Below are positions 1 to 4,806 of a DNA stretch of 5,480 nt, in pieces (the first letter of the stretch is position 1; each line of letters opens with the position of its first letter). The DNA is from an uncultured Frankiales bacterium. Its GTDB lineage: Bacteria; Actinomycetota; Actinomycetes; Mycobacteriales; SCTD01. The position numbers and the translations under genes are program-made. Where the stretch lies: NCBI GenBank assembly GCA_946479905.1, contig CAMLIA010000244.1:1-5480 (forward strand). Direction: 5' to 3'. The notes under the pieces are model-generated. The model searched no databases. It was not told the DNA's origin and saw only the letters and a program-made list of their open reading frames with translations.

Positions 1-75
1 ATCGAGAAGCAGGGCTTCACGATCGACAACCCCAACGCCGGCGGGTCCTGCGCCTGCGGCGAGTCCTTCCACTAG
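1..75 (+). CDS. erpA: Iron-sulfur cluster insertion protein (ErpA/HesB/IscA family), C-terminal fragment
   Basis: Only the last 24 codons are in the window; the 5' part lies off the left edge. The fragment ends in DNPNAGGSCACGESFH, the conserved C-terminus of A-type Fe-S carriers. The Cys-Ala-Cys pair (fragment residues 17 and 19), together with a third cysteine that would be upstream of the window, ligates the cluster before transfer to apo-enzymes. The family acts in the cytosol in Fe-S protein maturation (SUF pathway in actinobacteria). The tail strongly resembles my recollection of Mycobacterium tuberculosis Rv2204c, which lies close to adoK, as this gene does. A terminator hairpin begins 10 bp after the TAG stop, so this is the last gene of its transcript. 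The family assignment is firm. The choice of erpA over a generic hesB/iscA name is by analogy with actinobacterial annotation. Confidence 0.88.
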   Translation: MEKQGFTIDNPNAGGSCACGESFH

Positions 76-84
76 CCCGTGCGA

Positions 85-120
85 CGAAGGCGCCGGTCCC
101 GTTCGGGGCCGGCGCCTTCG
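85..120 (+). terminator. Intrinsic hairpin terminator after the ErpA-family gene
   Basis: A 16-bp stem (85-100 paired with 105-120; CGAAGGCGCCGG... with one G-U wobble) closes a 4-nt loop, gttc. There is no T-tract after it, which is usual for actinobacterial terminators. It lies 10 bp past the stop at 75. Confidence 0.85.
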
Positions 121-180
121 CATGTGCCCACTTCCCTGATCTCACGTGCACCCGGGGCCCCTCAGGCCGGTCCGGCCACG

Positions 181-210
181 CTCAACGGGGGCTCAGGTGA
201 GCCCCTTGAG
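181..210 (-). terminator. Hairpin terminator after the 364-aa membrane-anchored protein gene
   Basis: GGGGCTCA (188-195) pairs with TGAGCCCC (198-205). An outer CTCAA/TTGAG pairing (181-185 with 206-210) extends the stem across a 2-nt bulge. The inner loop would open to about 6 nt. It lies about 20 bp beyond the stop codon at 231-233 of the minus-strand gene. Between it and the upstream plus-strand terminator there are only further G/C palindromes (for example GGCCGG-T-CCGGCC at 165-177), so the whole 76-230 gap looks like a bidirectional termination zone without a gene. Confidence 0.65.
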
Positions 211-230
211 TGCACGCAGGGTCAGGGAAG

Positions 231-1325
231 TCACGGGGTCGGCTTGGCCGGCGCGGGTGGGGCGACCTCGGTCGGGGTTGCCGGGTCGACCTGGCTGGGC
301 CCGCCGGGCTCGACGCTGCCCGGCTTGACGGTCGGGACGTCGGAGGGCGTCGCGGTCGTGCGGTACTGCTCCTCGACGGCGATGACGGCGATCCGGCCGC
401 CCGCCTTCACGTCGAACAGCCACGACGGCACCAGCACCCAGCCGCCGTCCGTGGTCGCCTGCAGGGACAGGCCGAGCTCGGCGCCGGTGATGACCGTGGG
501 CTCGGGCGGCAGGCAGCCCTTGCCGTCCGGGGCGATCCGGCAGATGTCCGGGTGCATGAGCATCGGAAGGTCGGCGTAGGCGTCCTTGGCCGAGACGACG
601 GGGTAGCTGTCGGCCGGCTCGGGGGTGCCGAGCCAGCCGCCCGCCGACGTGATGGTGCCGTCGCGGTCGACGCCGACCGTCGTGATCATCCCGACGGTGC
701 CGGACCGGGTGACGGTCGCGCTGCCGCCGTAGGGGCTCGTGTCGATCGTCGCGGATGCCACGTCCAGGCCGACGGCGGCGAGCACCGGCCGGGCCGCGTC
801 CGTCACGACCGAGTCCGCGATCGGTGCCGGTGCCGGGGCAGGACTGGGGGTGCTCGTGGTCGAGCCGCCGCCAGAGCCGGACACCACACCCGGCGAGGCG
901 ATGGCGCAGCCGACGGAGCCGTCGGAGCTGATCGGGGTGTCGGGGCCGGTGGCGCACGGCGACCACGACCAGGCCTGGCCGGCCTTGCCCGAGACGACCA
1001 GGCCGCCGGCTCGCCACCCGTCGTCGACGCGCGTGGGGGTCCCGGCGTGCAGCGCGTCCGCGAGTCGCGTCACGACGTCGCGGTCGGCCGCCCCCTTCGT
1101 GAGGGTGTAGGCCCGCTGGTCGGCCGGCTTGGCGTCCGAGAGCGTGACGGCGAGCTGGTAGTCGCCGCCGCCGGCGATGGCGCTGCGGGCCGCGTCCTGC
1201 CCGCCGACGGCGAGTCGCAGCGTCTCCGGGCGGCCGCTGCCCCCGCCGGAGGTGAGCGCGAGCGCGGCCCCGACGGCCCCGACCGCGACGAACGTGACCA
1301 CCGGTGCCCACGTCTTGGCTCTCAT
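231..1325 (-). CDS. Membrane-anchored extracytoplasmic protein of unknown function (364 aa)
   Basis: No enzymatic family is recognised. The N-terminus is MRAKTW followed by one hydrophobic segment (about residues 7-24), which fits a signal anchor with the rest outside the membrane. A first globular part (about 30-145) contains YTLTKGAADRDVVTRLADAL and a Trp-rich WSWSPC. It is followed by a Gly/Ser/Pro/Ala linker (about 149-169) with PAPAPAP. A second part (about 170-325) contains AARPVLAAVGLD and DGTITSAGGWL...YPVVSAKDAYADL. The tail from about 331 is Pro-rich. Cysteines at 124, 140, 262 and 271 could form two disulfides. From memory, the two-part layout resembles actinobacterial membrane-anchored proteins often found near ECF sigma factors; no sigma factor gene is in this window. 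I chose the ATG at 1325 because basic residues then sit directly before the membrane segment. A GTG at 1340 would add five residues, and neither start has a clear ribosome binding site. G/C-rich third positions support coding. Confidence 0.82.
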   Translation of the reverse strand: MRAKTWAPVVTFVAVGAVGAALALTSGGGSGRPETLRLAVGGQDAARSAIAGGGDYQLAVTLSDAKPADQRAYTLTKGAADRDVVTRLADALHAGTPTRVDDGWRAGGLVVSGKAGQAWSWSPCATGPDTPISSDGSVGCAIASPGVVSGSGGGSTTSTPSPAPAPAPIADSVVTDAARPVLAAVGLDVASATIDTSPYGGSATVTRSGTVGMITTVGVDRDGTITSAGGWLGTPEPADSYPVVSAKDAYADLPMLMHPDICRIAPDGKGCLPPEPTVITGAELGLSLQATTDGGWVLVPSWLFDVKAGGRIAVIAVEEQYRTTATPSDVPTVKPGSVEPGGPSQVDPATPTEVAPPAPAKPTP

Positions 1326-1365
1326 GCAGGTGGGACGCACCAGGCGGCGGGCCGGTTCCGCGCGA

Positions 1366-1397
1366 GAGCCCGCGCCCCTTCCCTGGGGCGCGGGCTC
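1366..1397 (-). terminator. Hairpin terminator after the lipoprotein gene
   Basis: A perfect 13-bp stem, GAGCCCGCGCCCC (1366-1378) with its complement at 1385-1397, closes a 6-nt loop. It starts 8 bp after the lipoprotein stop (1406-1408) and sits about 40 bp before the next minus-strand start, so it separates these two genes transcriptionally or attenuates readthrough. The stem sequence is shared with the hairpin at 2449-2484. Confidence 0.8.
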
Positions 1398-1405
1398 CCG
1401 ACGGG

Positions 1406-1846
1406 TCAGCCGTTGAACTTGTAGCGGATGGTGACGTAGCCCTTGCAGAGCGGCTCGACCTTGATCGTGCCGTTCTGCGCGCCTTCGAACTCCGCCTCGG
1501 CCTCCACGGACTCCTGGTCGGTGCCAGGAACCGTGTAGCCCGCGGCCTTGAGCTTGTCGACGAGCTCGTCCCGGACCTCGACGAAGCTGCTCTCGTCCAG
1601 CAGGGCATAGACGACCTGCGTCTTGCCCTGGCTGCTGGGCTCGTAGAGCACCTGGTCGCCCAGCGCCGGGAAGCCGGCCGGCAGCTTCGCCGCCGGGTCG
1701 GCCGTCGGGAGCGTCCCGCAGCTGTCCTTCGCGGCGCTGGCGTCCTTGTCAGCGTCCTTGTCGCCGTCACTGCAGGCGGTCAGGCCTGCCAGTGCCGGGG
1801 CGAGCGCGGCGATCGCCAACGCCCGCTTCCAGTCGATGCTGTGCAT
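1406..1846 (-). CDS. Small lipoprotein of unknown function (146 aa)
   Basis: The N-terminus MHSIDWKRALAIAALAPALAGLTAC is a lipoprotein signal peptide: a Lys-Arg pair, a hydrophobic core, and a lipobox Leu22-Thr23-Ala24-Cys25. The mature protein would be lipidated on Cys25 and held on the outer face of the membrane. An acidic/lysine spacer (DGDKDADKDA) follows, partly encoded by a 12-bp tandem repeat at 1740-1763. The compact domain (about 43-146) has alternating strand-like and helical stretches (QVVYALLDESSFVEVRDELVDKLKAAGYTV ... GTIKVEPLCKGYVTIRYKFNG). Cys43 and Cys134 are well placed for one disulfide bond. No named family is recognised. The start is fixed by an excellent ribosome binding site, AAGAGGAG, 4 nt before the ATG. 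Its 5' end lies inside the frame of the upstream membrane-protein gene, so the two are probably co-transcribed and translationally coupled. A terminator follows directly. Confidence 0.88.
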   Translation of the reverse strand: MHSIDWKRALAIAALAPALAGLTACSDGDKDADKDASAAKDSCGTLPTADPAAKLPAGFPALGDQVLYEPSSQGKTQVVYALLDESSFVEVRDELVDKLKAAGYTVPGTDQESVEAEAEFEGAQNGTIKVEPLCKGYVTIRYKFNG

Positions 1847-2394
1847 GTGTCTCCTCTTGAGTTGTCGGGTCGGATGAGGACCCGACAGGGAGGAGCGCGT
1901 CCGCCGACCCCGCCACACGGGCGCGGCAGCAGGACCACGGAGTACGCCGTGCCGGCCGGCCCTGTGGATCGGCTCGCGACGGCGGCGGCCCCCAGGCGCA
2001 GCGACGCTGCGAGCCTGCGGACAGCGAGGGCGGTTCCGACACTGACCAGGGACAGCAGCACCTGGACGGCGACGGCGACGTAGAGGGGCGCCTCCCCGGA
2101 GCCGTGCCCTGCGCGGCCGAGCATCTCCGGCGTCGCCAGCACCAGCACCTGGCCGCCGACCAGGACGGCGACGGCGAGCAGCCGCGACCCCCACCGGACG
2201 AGCAGCCGGTCGACCAGCAGGCCGAGCAGCAGGCTGGCGGCCAGGCCGGCCGCCGTCCAGGAGGGGGCCAGCGCGATCCGCCGGACCTCGTCGGACTCGT
2301 GCACCCCGGGCAGCAGGCCGAGGCCGTCCAGCGCGCGACCGGTCAGGATCCCGGCCGCAGAGCTCACCGACAGCAGCCCGGCGCGGGCAGTCAC
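1780..2394 (-). CDS. Small integral membrane protein of unknown function (204 aa)
   Basis: Three hydrophobic segments are clear at about residues 46-66, 72-92 and 103-126, with a weaker one at about 5-30. Basic loops (RLLVRWGSR and AVRRLAASLRLG) would face the cytoplasm. No transporter or enzyme motif is recognised. The GTG start is supported by GGAG at 2401-2404, 6 nt upstream. Third codon positions are strongly G/C up to about residue 170, which supports coding. The last 25 or so codons overlap the signal-peptide region of the lipoprotein gene by 67 bp in another frame. They look non-selected (SRGDTCTASTGSGRWRSPRSPRHWQA), so the real fold probably ends near residue 150. Frame and gene are fairly secure; the C-terminal end is the least certain part, and a lost stop codon or frameshift there cannot be excluded. 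It lies upstream of the lipoprotein gene in the same direction, which suggests a membrane-plus-lipoprotein pair. Confidence 0.7.
   Translation of the reverse strand: MTARAGLLSVSSAAGILTGRALDGLGLLPGVHESDEVRRIALAPSWTAAGLAASLLLGLLVDRLLVRWGSRLLAVAVLVGGQVLVLATPEMLGRAGHGSGEAPLYVAVAVQVLLSLVSVGTALAVRRLAASLRLGAAAVASRSTGPAGTAYSVVLLPRPCGGVGGRAPPCRVLIRPDNSRGDTCTASTGSGRWRSPRSPRHWQA
1851..1858 (-). promoter_or_regulatory. Ribosome binding site of the lipoprotein gene
   Basis: AAGAGGAG on the minus strand lies 4 nt before the ATG at 1844-1846. It decides the start over longer in-frame extensions reaching to about 2194. It is unusual in sitting within the open frame of the upstream gene, where it produces codons atypical for this genome (aga, gga, aca). 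Confidence 0.85.
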
Positions 2395-2432
2395 GGTCCG
2401 CTCCGCCGCTGCGCCCCCGGGATCACCTGCGC

Positions 2433-2438
2433 AGGCTA
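2433..2438 (-). promoter_or_regulatory. Possible -10 element for the membrane-protein/lipoprotein pair
   Basis: On the minus strand TAGCCT fits the actinobacterial TANNNT pattern. It lies about 38 nt before the GTG start at 2394, leaving room for a short leader that carries the GGAG ribosome binding site. No good -35 is seen because that position falls in the stem of the upstream terminator. This is a weak call. Confidence 0.25.
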
Positions 2439-2448
2439 GGCGAACGCA

Positions 2449-2484
2449 CGAGAGCCCGCGCCCTGATCGGGGCGCGGGCTCTCG
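2449..2484 (-). terminator. Hairpin terminator after the 79-aa protein gene
   Basis: A perfect 15-bp stem (2449-2463 with 2470-2484, containing GAGCCCGCGCCC) closes a 6-nt loop. It begins 12 bp after the TAG stop of the 79-aa minus-strand gene. The stem shares its core with the hairpin at 1366-1397. Confidence 0.82.
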
Positions 2485-2496
2485 ACGTACCGGGTC

Positions 2497-2736
2497 CTAG
2501 TAGTCGTCCATCCCGGCGACGGTGACGAGCAGGTCGTCGGTGATCTCGGCGGGCATCGCGCCGAAGCTGAAGGGCAGCCGCTCGAGGGGCAGCCGGCTCA
2601 GCGGGACCTTGACGACGGCGCTGGTGAGGTCGATGACCGAGTGGCCGAGCACGTTCGCGACCTCGCGGCAGTCGTTCACCAGGTCGATGATCGAGGTGGG
2701 CTCGTTCTCGGACGGAACGGGGTCGTGGAGGGCCAT
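2497..2736 (-). CDS. Conserved-looking small protein of unknown function (79 aa)
   Basis: No family is recognised. The protein is soluble and mostly amphipathic: an acidic N-terminal stretch (PVPSENEPTSIIDLVNDCREVANVLGHSVIDLTSAVV), a Pro/Leu/Arg-rich middle (PLSRLPLERLPFSF), and an acidic C-terminus ending MDDY. The single cysteine is residue 23. Nearly every codon ends in G or C, so it is a real gene despite its size. It has its own promoter and its own terminator 12 bp after the stop, so it is a stand-alone unit divergent from adoK. There is no usable ribosome binding site: the only purine run, GAGGG, ends 1 nt before the ATG. The -10 element instead ends 7 nt before the ATG, which indicates a leaderless mRNA and firmly supports this start. 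Confidence 0.82.
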   Translation of the reverse strand: MALHDPVPSENEPTSIIDLVNDCREVANVLGHSVIDLTSAVVKVPLSRLPLERLPFSFGAMPAEITDDLLVTVAGMDDY

Positions 2737-2743
2737 GCCCTCG

Positions 2744-2772
2744 ACGTTAGGCAGTTACCGGTCGGTACCCAA
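2744..2772 (-). promoter_or_regulatory. Promoter of the 79-aa gene (leaderless)
   Basis: On the minus strand TTGGGT (2767-2772) and TAACGT (2744-2749) are separated by exactly 17 bp, matching housekeeping sigma promoters of actinobacteria. The -10 ends 7 nt before the ATG, so transcription should begin at or next to the first base of the start codon. Confidence 0.65.
2756..2767. repeat. Short inverted repeat inside the 79-aa gene promoter
   Basis: TACCG-GT-CGGTA lies in the spacer between the -35 and -10 of the minus-strand promoter, where a repressor would block RNA polymerase. The arms are only 5 bp, so this is a candidate operator, not a firm one. Confidence 0.35.
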
Positions 2773-2775
2773 CGG

Positions 2776-2789
2776 CTACTGGGCAGTAG
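2776..2789. repeat. Short inverted repeat between divergent promoters
   Basis: CTACTG-GG-CAGTAG is a perfect 6-bp inverted repeat with a 2-nt centre. It lies 3 bp upstream of the minus-strand -35 and about 33 bp upstream of the adoK -10. That position suits a regulator acting on either or both promoters. No regulator is identified. Confidence 0.4.
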
Positions 2790-2822
2790 TGATGTGCGTC
2801 GGCTCACCTCGTGGCTGCGACC

Positions 2823-2828
2823 TAGGCT
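2823..2828 (+). promoter_or_regulatory. -10 element of adoK (leaderless)
   Basis: TAGGCT fits TANNNT and is followed by 6 nt (gtcccg) and then the adoK ATG at 2835. No Shine-Dalgarno sequence precedes the ATG. Transcription is therefore inferred to start on the A of the start codon. The -35 region is poor (around 2800-2805). Confidence 0.6.
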
Positions 2829-2834
2829 GTCCCG

Positions 2835-3788
2835 ATGCGCATCGCCGTCACCGGGTCCATCGCCACCGACCACCTCATGACCTTCGCCGGGCTGTTCAGC
2901 GAGCAGCTGCTCCCGGACCAGCTCGACAACCTCTCGGTGGTCTTCCTGGCCGACTCCCTCGAGGTGCGCAAGGGCGGCACCGGCGCCAACATCGCCTTCG
3001 GCATGGGGTCGCTCGGCTACCGCCCGCTGCTCATCGGGTCGGTCGGCAAGGACGCCGGTGACTACGTGCAGTGGCTGACGGACGCGGGCGTCGACACCTC
3101 CGGCGTGCGGGTGTCGGCGACGCTGTCGAGCCCCCGGTTCACGGTCGTGACCGACCAGGCGCAGAACCAGATCGGCTCGTTCTACCCGGGGGCGATGGCC
3201 GAGGCTGCCGACATCTCGCTGGCGGACGTCGACGTGGACCTCGTGCTCGTCAGCCCCAACGATCCCGGGGCGATGCTGCGGCACACCGCCGAGTGCCGGG
3301 AGCGCGGGGTCGCCTTCGCGGCCGACCCTTCCCAGACGCTGACCTTCCTCGACGGCGACGCGATCCGGCAGCTCGTCGACGGTGCGGCCTACCTGTTCAC
3401 CAACGAGTACGAGGCCGGCCTCGTCGCGGAGAAGACCGGCTGGTCCGACAGCGACATCCTCGACCTGGTCGAGGTGCGCGTCACCACGCACGGGTCCAAG
3501 GGCTCGGTCATCTCGCGCAAGGGCTGCGACGACATCGTCGTGGGCATCGCCGAGGCCGACGTCGTCGTCGACCCGACCGGGACGGGTGACGCGTTCCGCG
3601 CCGGCTTCCTCACCGCGACCGCCTTCGGCCTCGGGCTCGAGCGGGCGGCTCAGGTCGGGGCGCTGCTCGCCACCCACTGCGTCGAGTCGGTCGGGCCGCA
3701 GGACTACGTGCTGACCGACTTCCGCGCGCGCTTCGAGAAGGCCTTCGGCGCCGACGCCGCTGCCGACCTCGAGGTCCTCACGCGCTGA
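2835..3788 (+). CDS. adoK: Adenosine kinase (PfkB/ribokinase family)
   Basis: The product phosphorylates adenosine to AMP with ATP in purine salvage, in the cytosol. At 317 aa it has the normal length. The sequence closely follows my recollection of Mycobacterium tuberculosis AdoK (Rv2202c) over its whole length: it begins MRIAVTGSIATDHLM, has FYPGAM at about 116-121, AFAADPSQ at about 160-167, and GAAYLFTNEYE at about 183-193. PfkB hallmarks are the substrate-side Asp12, the Gly-Gly turn at 47-48 followed by Asn52, the NxxE motif at 190-193, and the signature DPTGTGDAFRAGF at 246-258. In that signature Gly249, Gly251 and catalytic Asp252 form the anion hole and base. The start aligns with the mycobacterial protein and is preceded by a -10 element, not a ribosome binding site. 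It is transcribed alone from a divergent promoter and overlaps the convergent regulator gene by 11 bp. Actinobacterial adenosine kinases are closer to bacterial sugar kinases than to eukaryotic ones, so automatic pipelines may call it simply carbohydrate kinase. Confidence 0.93.
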   Translation: MRIAVTGSIATDHLMTFAGLFSEQLLPDQLDNLSVVFLADSLEVRKGGTGANIAFGMGSLGYRPLLIGSVGKDAGDYVQWLTDAGVDTSGVRVSATLSSPRFTVVTDQAQNQIGSFYPGAMAEAADISLADVDVDLVLVSPNDPGAMLRHTAECRERGVAFAADPSQTLTFLDGDAIRQLVDGAAYLFTNEYEAGLVAEKTGWSDSDILDLVEVRVTTHGSKGSVISRKGCDDIVVGIAEADVVVDPTGTGDAFRAGFLTATAFGLGLERAAQVGALLATHCVESVGPQDYVLTDFRARFEKAFGADAAADLEVLTR

Positions 3789-4725
3789 GCGGGCCGGCGA
3801 CGAGGGCGTCGCCGAGGGCGGTCCGCTGCCATCGGCTGGCCTTGCCGTTGCGCGTGACTGCCACCAGGCCCGCGTCACGCAGCACGTGCAGGTGCGCGCT
3901 CACCGTGCTGTCGGCGCGGAAGAGCCTGATCGCGAGATCCCCGGTGCCGGCTGCGTCGTCCAGGGACGCGAGCACCTCGGCACGGCCCTGGCCGAGCAGT
4001 CCGACCAGGGCGTCGGCGGGTGCGACCGGCCGGGTGAAGGCGGTCCCGACGCCTCTGGCCGGGTAGACCAGGGTCGGCTGGTACGGCGGGTCGAGGATCA
4101 CGAGCGGCCGGCCGGTCCCGAAGAGGCTGGGCATGAGCACCACGCCCTCGCCGTGCAGCTCGCGACGCTCGTGCACGCGGCCCCGCACCCGCAGCGCGTC
4201 CTGCTGGAACGTCACCGCCGGGTGCAGGTCGGCCATCAGCGCCGCGATGCCGCCTGCGACGAGCCGTCTCGAGCGGTGGTCGACGTCCGTGGCGAGAACG
4301 CGGTGCAGGCGCGGCCAGTGCGGCTGCATCAGGTGCGACCAGGCGAGCCGCATCTCCTGCACGACCTGGTCGCGCGCGCTGCGGGCCGAGCCGGCCGGGA
4401 GCGTCGCTCCCTCCGCACGGCAGCGCTGCAGCTCGGCGCGGATGACGTCGAGAGGGGTCTGCGCGACCAGCGCGATCTCGGCGTCGATGCTGCGCTCGCC
4501 GGCGAGAGGTGGGGGAGTGAGGAAGTCGGGCGTGTACGACGACCCGGACTGCACCGCCGTGAGCAGCGGCGTCGGCGGCGGATCGACCAGCCGTCGCCAC
4601 GGGTGCAGCGCCGCGGGCATCGGGCCGACGGACGTGGCCCGGACGGCGGCGAGGGTCTCCCACAACGGCGAGATCGCGAACCGCAGCCGCAGGACGTCCT
4701 GGGGCCCGAGCCGGAGCTCGATCAC
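3778..4725 (-). CDS. ArsR-like winged-helix transcriptional regulator with N-terminal effector domain (315 aa)
   Basis: The C-terminal part (about 238-310) is an ArsR-type winged helix: LLGQGRAEVLASLDDAAGTGDLAIRLFRADSTVSAHLHVLRDAGLVAVTRNGKASRWQRTALGDAL. Its recognition helix is around Asp272-Leu282 and the wing around Thr291-Trp299. The cysteine-rich metal site of classic ArsR/SmtB sensors is absent, so it is not a metal sensor of that type. The long N-terminal region (about 1-230), with the SGSSYTPDFLTPPP motif near 60-73, matches the actinobacterial class annotated as DUF5937-type ArsR regulators; its ligand is unknown. The start is GTG with a GGAAG at 4734-4738, 8 nt upstream. The gene is divergent from an MFS transporter, with two matching inverted repeats in between, so it most likely represses itself and the transporter. 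Its 3' end overlaps adoK by 11 bp with no terminator visible between them. Confidence 0.88.
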   Translation of the reverse strand: MIELRLGPQDVLRLRFAISPLWETLAAVRATSVGPMPAALHPWRRLVDPPPTPLLTAVQSGSSYTPDFLTPPPLAGERSIDAEIALVAQTPLDVIRAELQRCRAEGATLPAGSARSARDQVVQEMRLAWSHLMQPHWPRLHRVLATDVDHRSRRLVAGGIAALMADLHPAVTFQQDALRVRGRVHERRELHGEGVVLMPSLFGTGRPLVILDPPYQPTLVYPARGVGTAFTRPVAPADALVGLLGQGRAEVLASLDDAAGTGDLAIRLFRADSTVSAHLHVLRDAGLVAVTRNGKASRWQRTALGDALVAGPLSA

Positions 4726-4741
4726 TTCGGTCTCTTCCGAA
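4726..4741. promoter_or_regulatory. Operator copy 1 for the ArsR-like regulator
   Basis: TTCGG (4726-4730), a 6-nt spacer, then CCGAA (4737-4741). It abuts the GTG start and covers the ribosome binding site of the regulator gene. It has the same arms and spacing as the repeat at 4749-4770. Confidence 0.6.
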
Positions 4742-4748
4742 CCGAGGT

Positions 4749-4770
4749 CATTTCGGCCACAACCGAAATG
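4749..4770. promoter_or_regulatory. Operator copy 2 for the ArsR-like regulator
   Basis: CATTTCGG (4749-4756) and CCGAAATG (4763-4770) form a perfect 8-bp inverted repeat with a 6-nt spacer. It is centred 26 bp from copy 1, in the middle of the regulator/transporter intergenic region. It is the stronger of the two sites and is well placed to control both genes. No clear -35/-10 pair could be read for either gene. Confidence 0.72.
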
Positions 4771-4793
4771 TTAGGCGCGCGATCGGCCGAGTC

Positions 4794-4798
4794 GGAGG
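4794..4798 (+). promoter_or_regulatory. Ribosome binding site of the MFS transporter gene
   Basis: GGAGG lies 8 nt before the ATG at 4807 and fixes that start. Confidence 0.8.
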
Positions 4799-4806
4799 CT
4801 GTCCAC

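Noticed and set aside
145..216. CGTGCAC ... GTGCACG inverted arms surrounding the terminator region
   Set aside because: The 7-bp arms contain a self-palindrome (GTGCAC), so apparent pairing over about 60 nt is likely to occur by chance in GC-rich DNA.
800..860. GGTGCCGGTGCCGGGGC-type repeat
   Set aside because: This is simply the coding sequence of the PAPAPAP linker of the 364-aa protein, not an independent repeat element.
210..1424. Long plus-strand open frame (404 codons)
   Set aside because: Antisense shadow of the 364-aa gene; low-complexity Arg/Gly/Ala composition, no ribosome binding site, and it passes through terminator hairpins.
193..1770. Long minus-strand open frame (525 codons) across the anchored-protein and lipoprotein genes
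   Set aside because: Extremely Arg/Ala/Gly-rich with no domains; it crosses two better-supported genes and a terminator, as expected for an open shadow frame in GC-rich DNA.
1847..2194. In-frame 5' extension of the lipoprotein gene
   Set aside because: It would bury the signal peptide and lipobox inside a longer protein, and the ATG at 1846 has a near-perfect ribosome binding site.
2676..3878. Long minus-strand open frame (400 codons) opposite adoK
   Set aside because: Fully antisense to the well-conserved adoK gene; composition is typical of a reverse-strand shadow.
3875..4663. Minus-strand open frame overlapping the regulator gene in another frame
   Set aside because: Arg/Ala/Pro-rich with no motif; the regulator frame contains a clear winged-helix domain.
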